DNA of 15,006 bases, taken from the NCBI GenBank assembly GCA_012271065.1, contig JAAXHE010000312.1:1-15006 (forward strand), given 5' to 3'. Origin of the DNA: Candidatus Latescibacterota bacterium. GTDB lineage: Bacteria; Latescibacterota; UBA2968; GCA-2709665. Shown piece after piece: positions 1 to 7,332 of the stretch (positions are counted from its first letter, which is position 1; each line of letters starts with the position of its first letter). The translations under genes were made by a program, and so were the position numbers. Under the pieces are notes generated by a model. The model did no database searches and was not told the origin of the DNA. It saw only the letters and a list, made by a program, of their open reading frames with translations.

Positions 1-21
1 CTGATTTATTTCGGATTAAGG

Positions 22-50
22 TTAAGCCTGAATTCAGGAAACGTTATCGT
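22..50 (+). promoter_or_regulatory. Possible sufB promoter/operator with a 12-bp palindrome
   Basis: A perfect 12-bp palindrome, CCTGAATTCAGG, occupies 27-38, about 70 nt upstream of the sufB start. A weak sigma-70-like pair can be drawn around it: TTAAGC at 22-27, a 17-nt spacer, and TATCGT at 45-50. Each box matches consensus only partly. Rrf2-family repressors often bind dyads overlapping a core promoter, and an Rrf2 gene lies downstream of this operon, so an operator is plausible. The sequence shows the palindrome; its function is inference. The window begins at base 1, so the promoter could also lie further upstream. Confidence 0.3.
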
Positions 51-108
51 CGCGTCGCATAAACAATAACAAAACTAATGCCCTTTCAATATATGGAAGG
101 AGCGTCGG

Positions 109-1575
109 ATGAGCGAAGAAGTGCAGGAAATCGAAGAACTGGCAACGAGAGAATACAAGTACGGATTCGTTACAGACGTTGAACAGGATGCCGCGCCTCC
201 GGGTCTGAATGAGGACATCATCGCCTTCATCTCCCGGAAGAAATGCGAGCCCGACTGGCTGCTAGAATGGCGCCTCAAGGCCTATCGCAACTGGCTTGGA
301 ATGGATGATCCCACCCGTCGCAAGCGGAGCCGGCAGTGGGCAATGGTCGACTATCCGGATATCGACTACCAGAAAATCATCTATTACTCGGCGCCCAAAG
401 CCGCGGAGACACTGCAGAGCCTCGACGAGGTCGACCCTGAGATCCTCCGAACTTACGAAAAACTGGGCATTCCTCTGGAGGAGCAGAAAATGCTGGCGGG
501 CGTGGCGGTCGACGCTGTCTTTGACAGCGTTTCCGTGGCGACCACCTTCAAGGATAAGCTTTCCGATCTGGGGATCATTTTCTGTTCGTTCTCCGAAGCC
601 GTTCAGGAGCATCCCGACCTGATAAGGAAATACCTCGGTTCGGTCGTGCCTTACAACGACAATTTCTTCGCCGCGCTCAATTCCGCTGTCTTTACCGACG
701 GTTCCTTCTGCTACATCCCCCGGGGCGTGCGATGTCCGATGGAACTGTCCACCTACTTCCGCATCAACGCGGCCAACACGGGCCAGTTCGAACGCACGCT
801 CATCATCGCGGAAGAAGGGGCCTACGTCTCGTATCTCGAAGGTTGCACGGCGCCGCAGAGAGACGAGAATCAGCTCCACGCCGCGGTTGTGGAACTCGTT
901 GCCCTCGACGATGCGCAGATTAAGTATTCGACCGTTCAGAACTGGTATCCCGGCGACGAAAACGGCGTGGGCGGAATCTACAACTTCGTGACCAAACGCG
1001 GCGCCTGCCGCGGCGTCAACGCCAAGATTTCCTGGACCCAGGTTGAGACCGGGTCGGCCATAACGTGGAAATACCCCAGTTGCATTCTGCAGGGCGACAA
1101 CTCCATTGGAGAGTTCTACTCGGTGGCCGTGACCAGCGGGCGCCAACAGGCCGATACGGGCACCAAGATGATCCATCTCGGCAGGAACACGCGCAGCACC
1201 GTCGTGTCGAAGGGTATCTCCGCAAAGAACGGTCAGAACACCTATCGAGGCCGGGTGCAGGTTATGAAGGGCGCGTCAAACGCCCGGAACTTTACCCAGT
1301 GCGACTCCATGCTCATCGGGGACCGCTGCGGCGCCCACACGTTCCCGTACATCGATGTAAGGAACACGACCTCCCAGGTAGAGCACGAAGCGTCCACCTC
1401 GAAGATCGGTGAAGACCAGATCTTCTACTGTAACCAGCGCGGTATTTCCACCGAAGACGCCGTGTCCATGATCGTCAACGGCTTCTGCAAGGAGGTGCTG
1501 GCCGAACTCCCGATGGAATTCGCCGTCGAGGCACAGAAGCTGCTTGGCATCAGTCTGGAGGGCAGTGTGGGATAG
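109..1575 (+). CDS. sufB: Fe-S cluster assembly scaffold protein SufB
   Basis: SufB is the core scaffold of the cytoplasmic SUF system. It works with SufC and SufD in the SufBC2D complex, accepting persulfide sulfur and building nascent Fe-S clusters. The 488-residue product has the usual SufB length. Conserved landmarks are visible: EGCTAP with Cys246 (position of the E. coli sulfur-acceptor Cys254), [10 protein letters not shown] with Cys398 (equivalent of E. coli Cys405 at the SufB-SufD interface), CGAHTFPY just after it, the VEHEAST segment at about 424-430, and the closing FYCNQRGIS block. The ATG start has a strong Shine-Dalgarno sequence, GGAAGGAG at 95-102, 6 nt upstream. It is the first gene of the operon visible here. 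A 123-nt gap, larger than the other SUF junctions, separates it from sufC. Identification is secure. Confidence 0.98.
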   Translation: MSEEVQEIEELATREYKYGFVTDVEQDAAPPGLNEDIIAFISRKKCEPDWLLEWRLKAYRNWLGMDDPTRRKRSRQWAMVDYPDIDYQKIIYYSAPKAAETLQSLDEVDPEILRTYEKLGIPLEEQKMLAGVAVDAVFDSVSVATTFKDKLSDLGIIFCSFSEAVQEHPDLIRKYLGSVVPYNDNFFAALNSAVFTDGSFCYIPRGVRCPMELSTYFRINAANTGQFERTLIIAEEGAYVSYLEGCTAPQRDENQLHAAVVELVALDDAQIKYSTVQNWYPGDENGVGGIYNFVTKRGACRGVNAKISWTQVETGSAITWKYPSCILQGDNSIGEFYSVAVTSGRQQADTGTKMIHLGRNTRSTVVSKGISAKNGQNTYRGRVQVMKGASNARNFTQCDSMLIGDRCGAHTFPYIDVRNTTSQVEHEASTSKIGEDQIFYCNQRGISTEDAVSMIVNGFCKEVLAELPMEFAVEAQKLLGISLEGSVG

Positions 1576-1580
1576 CGCCA

Positions 1581-1599
1581 TGTCGCACAGGCGGCGACA
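1581..1599 (+). other. Hairpin in the sufB-sufC intergenic gap
   Basis: TGTCGC at 1581-1586 pairs perfectly with GCGACA at 1594-1599 around a 7-nt loop, directly after the sufB stop. No T-tract follows, so it is not a canonical intrinsic terminator. It lies in the only sizeable gap (1576-1698) between sufB and the rest of the operon. It could be a processing, stability or attenuation element. The structure is read from sequence; the role is unknown. Confidence 0.35.
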
Positions 1600-1698
1600 C
1601 TTGAATATCATCCCGGGCGCCTCGGCGGCCTTCAATAATGCCCCGTCGCACCGGGCTTCACCCCTGAAACCGAGTACAGTCTTGCAAAAGGAACACGA

Positions 1699-2472
1699 AT
1701 GCTGGAAATAAAAAACCTTCACGCAAGTGTCGATGGCACCGTTATCCTATCGGGAATCGACCTGAACATCAAGGCCGGCGAGATCCACGCCATTATGGGG
1801 CCCAACGGATCCGGCAAGAGTACGCTTGCCCAGGTGTTGGCCGGCAGGGAAGAGTACGAAGTTACCCTGGGCGAGGTTACCTACGAAGGCGTGGATCTTC
1901 TGGATCTGGACCCGGAAGAACGCGCCCAGGCCGGCGTTTTCATGGCCTTTCAATATCCGGTGGAGATTCCCGGCGTCAACAGCGCCTATTTTCTCCGCAC
2001 GGCACTCAATGAGCTCCGCAAGGCACGCGGCCAGGATGAACTCGACGCCATCGACTTTTTGACCCTTTCCAGGGAAAAGCTCGAACTGGTGAAAATGGAT
2101 GAATCCTTTCTCAATCGGGCGGTCAACGAGGGCTTCTCCGGCGGAGAGAAGAAACGTAACGAGATTTTCCAGATGGCCATGCTCGAACCCAGGCTCGCCA
2201 TCATGGATGAAACCGACTCCGGATTGGATATCGACGCCCTGAAAATCGTGGCCAACGGCGTTAAAACGCTTCACCGGAAAAACCCCGGGGGCGCGGTCCT
2301 CGTGGTCACCCACTATCAGCGGCTGCTGAACTACATCGTGCCGGACTTCGTGCATGTACTTCTGAAGGGCCGGATTGTCAAATCGGGCGACAAGGACCTC
2401 GCCCGGAAGCTGGAAGCTGAAGGCTACGATTGGATTCGAGAGGAATCCACGGCCCGATTCGCCCGCGCCTAA
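1699..2472 (+). CDS. sufC: Fe-S cluster assembly ATPase SufC
   Basis: SufC is the ABC-type ATPase of the SufBC2D scaffold. ATP binding dimerises SufC and drives the SufB-SufD rearrangement needed for cluster formation; despite the ABC fold it is not a transporter. The 257-residue product shows Walker [10 protein letters not shown] at residues 34-42, the Q-loop Gln at about 85, the SufC-type signature FSGGEKKR at 146-153, Walker B LAIMDE at 166-171 with catalytic Glu171, and the switch histidine at about 205 (VVTHYQR). FSGGEKKR in place of LSGGQ is typical of SufC. The ATG has an AAGGAA ribosome-binding site at 1688-1693. The stop overlaps the Shine-Dalgarno sequence of sufD, which suggests translational coupling. 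Confidence 0.98.
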   Translation: MLEIKNLHASVDGTVILSGIDLNIKAGEIHAIMGPNGSGKSTLAQVLAGREEYEVTLGEVTYEGVDLLDLDPEERAQAGVFMAFQYPVEIPGVNSAYFLRTALNELRKARGQDELDAIDFLTLSREKLELVKMDESFLNRAVNEGFSGGEKKRNEIFQMAMLEPRLAIMDETDSGLDIDALKIVANGVKTLHRKNPGGAVLVVTHYQRLLNYIVPDFVHVLLKGRIVKSGDKDLARKLEAEGYDWIREESTARFARA

Positions 2473-2488
2473 AGGAGGCAGCAGCAAC

Positions 2489-3814
2489 ATGAGGTTCGAT
2501 GGCACACACGCCTATCTGTCGGCATTTGCAAAATCTGAAGAACGGCTGAACGGAAAGCCCGCCACGTTCTTGCACGAGCTTCGCAAGTCGGCGATCGGCC
2601 GATTCACAGAACTCGGGTTTCCGGGCACGAGGGACGAAGCGTGGTTTCACACGAATGTCGCGCCGCTTGTCCGTACGCCGTTTCGCACTACAACGCCGGA
2701 GGATGCACGCCAGGCCTGGAAGTCGGTACACCCGGTTCAGGAACTGACTGCGACACGCCTGGTCTTTGTGAATGGCTTCTACAGCGCTGAAGATTCCCGC
2801 GCGGGGATCCTCCCGCACGGCGTGCGGGCGTGCAGTCTTGCCGAATTGAAGGCCTCCGAGAACGATCGTGTGGAAGGCAATATCGCGCGGCACGCCAACT
2901 ACGATGAACACGCTTTTGTCGCGCTCAACACCGCGTTTCTGCAGGATTGCGCCTTTATATACGTCCCTCGCGGTACCGTTGTCGAGACACCCATTCACGT
3001 GGTTTTTGTCTCAACAGCTTCAGGCGTCCCTTCCATTTCACATCCTCGCACCCTGATCCTGGCCGAAGAAAACAGCCAGGTAACGATCATCGAATCCTAT
3101 ACAGGCGACGGGGCCTATTTCACGAACGCGGTAACCGAAGTGATCGCCGACGACAGCGCGATGGTGGATCACTACAAGCTGGAGCTCGAGAGCCCGGAGG
3201 CGTATCACATTGCGACCATGCAGAGCCGTCAGGGCGCCCGTAGCGATCTGTCCACACACACGATCTCTGTCGGCGGCAGACTGGTGCGCAATGAAGTCAA
3301 CGCGCTGCTGGACGGCGAAGCCGGCGAAGCCACGGTCAACGGCTTCTATCTGACCGACGGCGAGCAGCATATCGACAACCATACCCTGATCGAACACGCC
3401 GAGCCGAACTGCAGCAGCCACGAACTTTACAAGGGCATACTGGGCGGTAGGTCCAGCGGCGTATTCCGAGGCAAGATACACGTTCACCAGAAGGCTCAGG
3501 AGACCGACGCGTACCAGAGCAACCAGAGCCTTCTCATCTCGGAAGGCGCCGACATCAATACCAAGCCCCAGCTCGAAATCTACGCCGACCAGGTGAAGTG
3601 CTCACACGGCGCGACGATCGGTCAGCTGGATGAAAACGCGGTCTTTTACCTGCGCTCGCGAGGGTTGAGTTACGCCACCGCGCAGCGCATCCTGGTACAC
3701 GCGTTCGCCGTCGACATCCTGAACAGAATCAAACCCGAATCCGTTCGAAACTACCTGGAACGAATTGTCATGGATAAATTCGAACAGGCGCGAGTCGCCG
3801 GGAACGCGCAATGA
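2489..3814 (+). CDS. sufD: Fe-S cluster assembly protein SufD
   Basis: SufD is the SufB paralogue that completes the SufBC2D scaffold and contributes to iron acquisition and cluster formation at the SufB-SufD interface. The frame stays open back to 2375, but the start at 2489 is preferred: AAAGGAGG at 2471-2478 lies 10 nt upstream, and a 2375 start would run about 100 nt inside sufC. The resulting 441-residue protein is of normal size. Landmarks are AFIYVPRGTVVETP at about 155-168, the FRGKIHVHQKAQ strand at about 326-337, and the QVKCSHGATIGQLD block with Cys371 and His373, the latter matching the SufD histidine (E. coli His360) important for assembly. The last codons overlap the sufS start by 4 nt (ATGA). 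Identification is secure. Confidence 0.97.
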   Translation: MRFDGTHAYLSAFAKSEERLNGKPATFLHELRKSAIGRFTELGFPGTRDEAWFHTNVAPLVRTPFRTTTPEDARQAWKSVHPVQELTATRLVFVNGFYSAEDSRAGILPHGVRACSLAELKASENDRVEGNIARHANYDEHAFVALNTAFLQDCAFIYVPRGTVVETPIHVVFVSTASGVPSISHPRTLILAEENSQVTIIESYTGDGAYFTNAVTEVIADDSAMVDHYKLELESPEAYHIATMQSRQGARSDLSTHTISVGGRLVRNEVNALLDGEAGEATVNGFYLTDGEQHIDNHTLIEHAEPNCSSHELYKGILGGRSSGVFRGKIHVHQKAQETDAYQSNQSLLISEGADINTKPQLEIYADQVKCSHGATIGQLDENAVFYLRSRGLSYATAQRILVHAFAVDILNRIKPESVRNYLERIVMDKFEQARVAGNAQ

Positions 3815-5091
3815 GCCCAAGTGCGCAGGCCCTTGCCGAGCGGCTCACATGCCCGCTCGTCGAACGCACGGGGCCTTTCGATCCTCACCGTATCCGCAGG
3901 GACTTTCCGGTCCTCGACCAGACCGTTCGGGGCAAACCACTGGTCTATCTGGACAACGCCGCCACAACCCAGAAGCCCAGGGATGTTCTCGACGTCCTCG
4001 AAGTGTTCTACAGCGCGGCGAATGCAAACGTACATCGAGGGGTCCACCATCTCAGCCAGATTGCAACGGATTCCTACGAGGGTGCGCGCAGCAAGGTGCG
4101 CCGGTTCCTGAACGCCGCCCACGACCGCGAGATCATCTTCACAAGCGGAACGACGGACAGCATCAATCTGGTCGCCCGCACCCTGGGGCGAAAAACCGTA
4201 GAGGCCGGCGACGAAATCCTCGTTACCGCGATGGAGCACCATTCGAACATCGTGCCTTGGCAAATGCTCTGCGAGGAGAAAGGCGCAAGACTTCGCGTTA
4301 TTCCCATAAACGACCGGGGAGAGCTGCAGATCGACCGGTTCGAACCCCTGTTGAACGAGCGTACGAAACTCGCGTCCGTCGTACACGTGTCGAATGTCCT
4401 CGGCACCCTCAATCCGGTCGCTTCAATCGTGGAAACGGCGCGCGAACGCGGTATTCCCGTACTGTTGGACGGTGCGCAGGCGGTCCCCCATTTCAAGGTG
4501 GACGTTCAGGCGTTGGGGTGCGACTTCTACGCCTTTTCGGGGCACAAGCTATACGGTCCGACGGGCATCGGTGTACTCTATGGAAGGAGCGAACTGCTGG
4601 ATTCGATGCCACCCTACCGGGGAGGAGGCGGCATGATTCGAGAGGTTTCGTTTGAAAGAACCACCTATGCCGATCCGCCGGCCCGATTCGAAGCCGGCAC
4701 GCCCCATATTGCGGGTTGTATCGCTCTGGGCGCCGCCATCGACTATCTGAACCGGATCGACCTGGAAGCCGCCGCCGAATACGAAAATCAGCTGCTCGCC
4801 TACGCCACGGATGCCCTTTCCGGGATTTCGGGTCTGAGGATCATTGGCACCGCAAAAGAAAAAGTCAGCGTCATTTCCTTTGTGATGGATGACGTCCATC
4901 CGCACGACGTCGGCACCATCGTGGACGAATGCGGCGTGGCGGTCCGCGCGGGACACCACTGCGCCCAACCCGTCATGCGTCATTTCAACGTTCCGGCGAC
5001 AACGCGAGCGGCCACCGCGTTCTACAATACACATGAAGACATCGACACGCTTGTACGGGCGCTGCACACGGTCAATGAGGTCTTCCGTTAA
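3811..5091 (+). CDS. sufS: Cysteine desulfurase SufS (class V aminotransferase fold)
   Basis: SufS is a pyridoxal-phosphate enzyme that removes sulfur from L-cysteine as a protein persulfide, releasing alanine, and passes it to the SUF scaffold through SufU. The 426-residue product carries the PLP-contacting MEHHSN motif with His143, FSGHKLYGPTG with the Schiff-base lysine Lys246, the RGGGGMI segment at about 270-276, and the active-site loop RAGHHCAQP with catalytic Cys384. The RxGxHCAQP form is typical of SufS-type (group II) desulfurases. About 20 residues precede the usual start of the fold (around RIRRDFPVL), a short N-terminal extension. The start overlaps the sufD stop by 4 nt, and the stop overlaps the sufU start by 1 nt (TAATG), so translation is probably coupled. 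Confidence 0.97.
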   Translation: MSPSAQALAERLTCPLVERTGPFDPHRIRRDFPVLDQTVRGKPLVYLDNAATTQKPRDVLDVLEVFYSAANANVHRGVHHLSQIATDSYEGARSKVRRFLNAAHDREIIFTSGTTDSINLVARTLGRKTVEAGDEILVTAMEHHSNIVPWQMLCEEKGARLRVIPINDRGELQIDRFEPLLNERTKLASVVHVSNVLGTLNPVASIVETARERGIPVLLDGAQAVPHFKVDVQALGCDFYAFSGHKLYGPTGIGVLYGRSELLDSMPPYRGGGGMIREVSFERTTYADPPARFEAGTPHIAGCIALGAAIDYLNRIDLEAAAEYENQLLAYATDALSGISGLRIIGTAKEKVSVISFVMDDVHPHDVGTIVDECGVAVRAGHHCAQPVMRHFNVPATTRAATAFYNTHEDIDTLVRALHTVNEVFR

Positions 5092-5543
5092 TGTCCAATC
5101 TCAGAGAACTCTACCAGCAGGTCATTCTGGATCACAACCGGAGTCCGCGCAACTACCGGTGCATGTGCGATGCCGACCGGACGTCAGAGGGACACAACCC
5201 GCTATGCGGCGACCACTTGAGCCTTTATGTCAAGCTCGACGGGAGCAGGATAGCGGATATTGCTTTTCAGGGCGAGGGATGCGCCATCTCCAAAGCGTCG
5301 GCTTCCCTGATGACAGACGCTGTGAAGGGCCAGACGCTCGAGGACGCTCAATCGCTCTTTGGAAAATTCCGTGACCTCGTAACAAGCGATTTGTCCACCG
5401 AACCCGTCGTCGACGGCATCGGCAAGCTGGCCGTATTCGCCGGCGTGAGAGAGTTCCCCGTGCGTATCAAGTGTGCGACCCTGGCGTGGCATACGCTCGA
5501 GGCCGCACTCGAAGACAGCAAATTGCCGGTGACCACCGAGTAG
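5091..5543 (+). CDS. sufU: Zinc-dependent sulfurtransferase SufU
   Basis: SufU is an IscU-fold protein that in SUF systems of this type acts as a zinc-bound sulfur acceptor for SufS, relaying persulfide to SufBCD. The 150-residue product contains the three conserved cysteines in the expected contexts: NPLCGD (Cys39, with Asp41), GEGCAIS (Cys64) and IKCATLAWHT (Cys128). The 24-residue spacing between the first two cysteines and the insertion before the third match the SufU rather than the IscU subfamily. IscU proteins instead usually carry an LPPVK motif, which is absent here. Its place immediately after sufS, with a 1-nt overlap, supports a SufS-SufU pair in place of SufE. Confidence 0.96.
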   Translation: MSNLRELYQQVILDHNRSPRNYRCMCDADRTSEGHNPLCGDHLSLYVKLDGSRIADIAFQGEGCAISKASASLMTDAVKGQTLEDAQSLFGKFRDLVTSDLSTEPVVDGIGKLAVFAGVREFPVRIKCATLAWHTLEAALEDSKLPVTTE

Positions 5544-5552
5544 GCATCCTTC

Positions 5553-5569
5553 GGGAGGTAATCATCTTG
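5553..5569 (+). promoter_or_regulatory. Ribosome-binding site fixing a TTG start for sufT
   Basis: GGGAGGT at 5553-5559 sits 7 nt upstream of TTG at 5567-5569. The only ATG further upstream in this frame is inside sufU, at 5471, and would add 32 residues that do not resemble SufT. The good spacing makes TTG the best start. Confidence 0.7.
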
Positions 5570-6070
5570 CTAGAACGACTGCTGAACCGTCTTTACGGAA
5601 ATGAGGAAGGCGAAGCTGCGGCTCGAAGGGACGACGTACCGAACTCCGGCGCCACAGACGCGGCGAACCCCGTAGACTCGAGCGCGCTTGAAGCGCACGC
5701 CGCGGAACGTGCAGAAGAACAGCAGGCGGTGCCCAGGACGGCTGAATCCACCGCCCCAATAGACACCGAAGCCGTCAAGGAAGACATCATCGCGGCCCAT
5801 CGCACGGTTTTCGATCCGGAAATCCCGGTCAACATTTACGATATCGGCCTCATTTACGACATCCGGGTGGAACCCTCCGGGATGACACACGTCCAGATGA
5901 CCCTCACCTCCCCTGCCTGTCCGGCCGCGGGAATCCTCCCCGGCCAGGTAGAAAGCGCTACCCGGTCGGTTGAAGGAGTGCGTGACGTCATCCTGGATCT
6001 GACCTTCGACCCGCCATGGAACCCGGAAATGATGTCCGAAGCCGCGAGGCTCGAACTCGGGTTGCTTTAG
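5567..6070 (+). CDS. sufT: SufT, MIP18/DUF59-family Fe-S maturation factor
   Basis: SufT proteins are small MIP18 (DUF59) family factors that help deliver Fe-S clusters to client proteins and are commonly encoded at the end of suf operons. The C-terminal 100 residues form the whole domain: DPEIPVNIYDIGLIYDI at 83-99, LTSPACPAAG with the conserved Cys118, and the closing FDPPWNPEMMSEAARLELG at about 147-165. These motifs are unmistakable. The first 65 or so residues are unusual: rich in Ala, Glu, Asp and Pro, low complexity and probably disordered, whereas many SufT proteins are only about 100 residues long. The TTG start follows from a GGGAGGT ribosome-binding site 7 nt upstream, giving 167 residues. 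It lies 23 nt after sufU and ends the suf block; a 144-nt gap follows. Confidence 0.93.
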   Translation: MLERLLNRLYGNEEGEAAARRDDVPNSGATDAANPVDSSALEAHAAERAEEQQAVPRTAESTAPIDTEAVKEDIIAAHRTVFDPEIPVNIYDIGLIYDIRVEPSGMTHVQMTLTSPACPAAGILPGQVESATRSVEGVRDVILDLTFDPPWNPEMMSEAARLELGLL

Positions 6071-6116
6071 CGGGATTTCGTTTGACGACGGCCACGACAA
6101 GATAACCCTGAGCGGC

Positions 6117-6134
6117 GAGTGTTCGCCAACACTC
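6117..6134 (+). other. Perfect 7-bp hairpin after sufT
   Basis: GAGTGTT at 6117-6123 and AACACTC at 6128-6134 form a perfect stem with a CGCC tetraloop, between sufT and the Rrf2 regulator gene. No T-tract follows (the next bases are TGTCCGGG). It may be a 3'-end or stability hairpin for the suf transcript, or part of the leader of the regulator. It could also be a DNA-level operator dyad, because the Rrf2 start is only about 80 nt downstream. The function is not determined by the sequence. Confidence 0.4.
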
Positions 6135-6214
6135 TGTCCGGGCATCCGGCTCGTTGTTAGCCCAACTCACGGCACGAATCAGGCGTCCATCCCGACCAGG
6201 ATTGCGATCATTCC

Positions 6215-6694
6215 ATGAAACTAAGCGCAGGTGAAGAATACGGTCTCCGGTGCCTGCTCCAGATCGGTCGGCGGCAGAGAGAGACCGGCGGCGGCCTCTC
6301 CATATCTGAAATCAGCCACATGGAGGGCCTCTCGGCCCCGAACGTCGCAAAGCTGATGCGCCTTCTTCGGCTCGGAGGATTTGTCGAGAGTTCCCGAGGT
6401 CAGTCCGGAGGGTACCGGCTCTCGCAATCGGCCGACATGATTGTGGTGGGAGACGTGCTGGCCGCCCTGGGCGGGCGGATGTTCGATCCCGAATTCTGTG
6501 AAGAACACGCCGGCCGGGAAGGGCTGTGTACGCACTCCGTGGACTGCTCCATCCGGTCGTTGTGGACCTCTGTGCAGTCCATGATCGATCAGCTTCTCAG
6601 CCGCGTCACTCTGGACGACCTGCTGGGAGAAGAACAGGCCATGGATGCATGTCTGCAGAACGTAACTGAAGAGTTGATTCAGGTTTCCGGTTAG
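6215..6694 (+). CDS. Rrf2-family transcriptional regulator, probably Fe-S sensing
   Basis: This 159-residue protein has the Rrf2 layout: an N-terminal winged helix (MKLSAGEEYGLRCLLQI onward), the recognition helix around LSAPNVAKLMRLLRLGGFVES, the wing RGQSGGYRLS at about 61-70, then a cysteine-bearing loop and a long dimerisation helix. Cys95, Cys105 and Cys111 form CX9CX5C, close to the ligand spacing of IscR and related [2Fe-2S] Rrf2 regulators; Cys146 is extra. Family knowledge and position, 144 nt after sufT, suggest control of Fe-S assembly like SufR or IscR, but the target is inferred. The ATG has only a weak AGG upstream (about 6198-6200). It could instead sense nitric oxide (NsrR-like) or another signal, so no gene symbol is given. 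Confidence 0.9.
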   Translation: MKLSAGEEYGLRCLLQIGRRQRETGGGLSISEISHMEGLSAPNVAKLMRLLRLGGFVESSRGQSGGYRLSQSADMIVVGDVLAALGGRMFDPEFCEEHAGREGLCTHSVDCSIRSLWTSVQSMIDQLLSRVTLDDLLGEEQAMDACLQNVTEELIQVSG

Positions 6695-6702
6695 CAACCC
6701 GA

Positions 6703-6757
6703 CTTACGTGCGGGGCCGGCGGGACGTATCTCGGGGACCCGCGCACGCCGTCGTAAG
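6703..6757 (+). other. Extended imperfect inverted repeat upstream of nuoB
   Basis: CTTACG at 6703-6708 is complementary to CGTAAG at 6752-6757. Just inside, GTGCGGG at 6708-6714 can pair with CCCGCGCAC at 6738-6746 with a small bulge. The whole region, between the Rrf2 stop and the nuoB start, can therefore fold into a long GC-rich stem. No T-tract follows. It may act as a leader structure or a processing site for the nuoB transcript. The pairing is visible; the role is unknown. Confidence 0.3.
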
Positions 6758-6797
6758 AGACACATGACGAATCCAGACATCCATTCAGAGGTGTTCA

Positions 6798-7292
6798 ATG
6801 GGACTTGAAACGGGCCTTGGCGACAACGTAATTACAACCACGCTTTCAAAGATGATAAACTGGGCGCGCAAGTCATCCCTCTGGCCAATGCCGTTCGGCA
6901 CGGCTTGCTGCGCCATCGAAATGATGGCCACACTCTCCGGGCGCTTCGACATGGCCCGGTTCGGTGCTGAAGCCGTGCGGTTTTCGCCCCGGCAGTCCGA
7001 CCTGCTCATCGTATCGGGCCGGATATCAATCAAGATGATGCCGGTACTCAAAAAGATATATGACCAGATGCCGGATCCGAAATGGGTGATTTCGATGGGC
7101 GCGTGCGCATCGTCCGGAGGTGTCTTCAATACCTATACGCTGGTCCAGGGCGTGGACCAGTTTCTGCCGGTCGATGTCTACGTGCCCGGCTGTCCGCCCC
7201 GACCCGAAGATCTGCTGTCCGCGCTGATGAAGATCCAGGAAAAGATAGACCGGGAACAACCCGCAAGGTCAGCTGTGGCGCTGGAATCCTGA
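6798..7292 (+). CDS. nuoB: NADH-quinone oxidoreductase subunit B (NuoB)
   Basis: NuoB is the peripheral complex I subunit that holds cluster N2, the last [4Fe-4S] centre before quinone. The 164-residue product has all four ligands in the usual arrangement: the adjacent pair Cys37-Cys38 ([10 protein letters not shown]), Cys103 ([11 protein letters not shown]) and Cys132 ([11 protein letters not shown]). The conserved stretch [10 protein letters not shown] follows the first motif. AGAGGTG at 6787-6793 is the ribosome-binding site, close to the ATG. nuoB normally sits between nuoA and nuoC; here it lies between an Rrf2 regulator and nfuA, with no other complex I gene in the window. Related Ni-Fe hydrogenase small subunits share this fold, but the [10 protein letters not shown] and GCPPRPE sequences point to true NuoB. 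Whether it serves a complete complex I cannot be told from here. Confidence 0.96.
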   Translation: MGLETGLGDNVITTTLSKMINWARKSSLWPMPFGTACCAIEMMATLSGRFDMARFGAEAVRFSPRQSDLLIVSGRISIKMMPVLKKIYDQMPDPKWVISMGACASSGGVFNTYTLVQGVDQFLPVDVYVPGCPPRPEDLLSALMKIQEKIDREQPARSAVALES

Positions 7293-7332
7293 CCGTTCCG
7301 CCACTGCCAATCTCTCCGAGGGGAAGGTCGAT

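Noticed and set aside
262..1176. 304-codon minus-strand open frame opposite sufB
   Set aside because: It is a shadow of sufB in GC-rich DNA. Its translation resembles no family and sufB is certain.
2375..2488. Longer sufD start inside sufC
   Set aside because: The extra residues do not resemble SufD, and a strong AAAGGAGG ribosome-binding site precedes the ATG at 2489.
3765..4655. 296-codon plus-strand open frame inside sufS
   Set aside because: Arg/Gly/Pro-rich shadow frame. The sufS active-site residues confirm the other frame.
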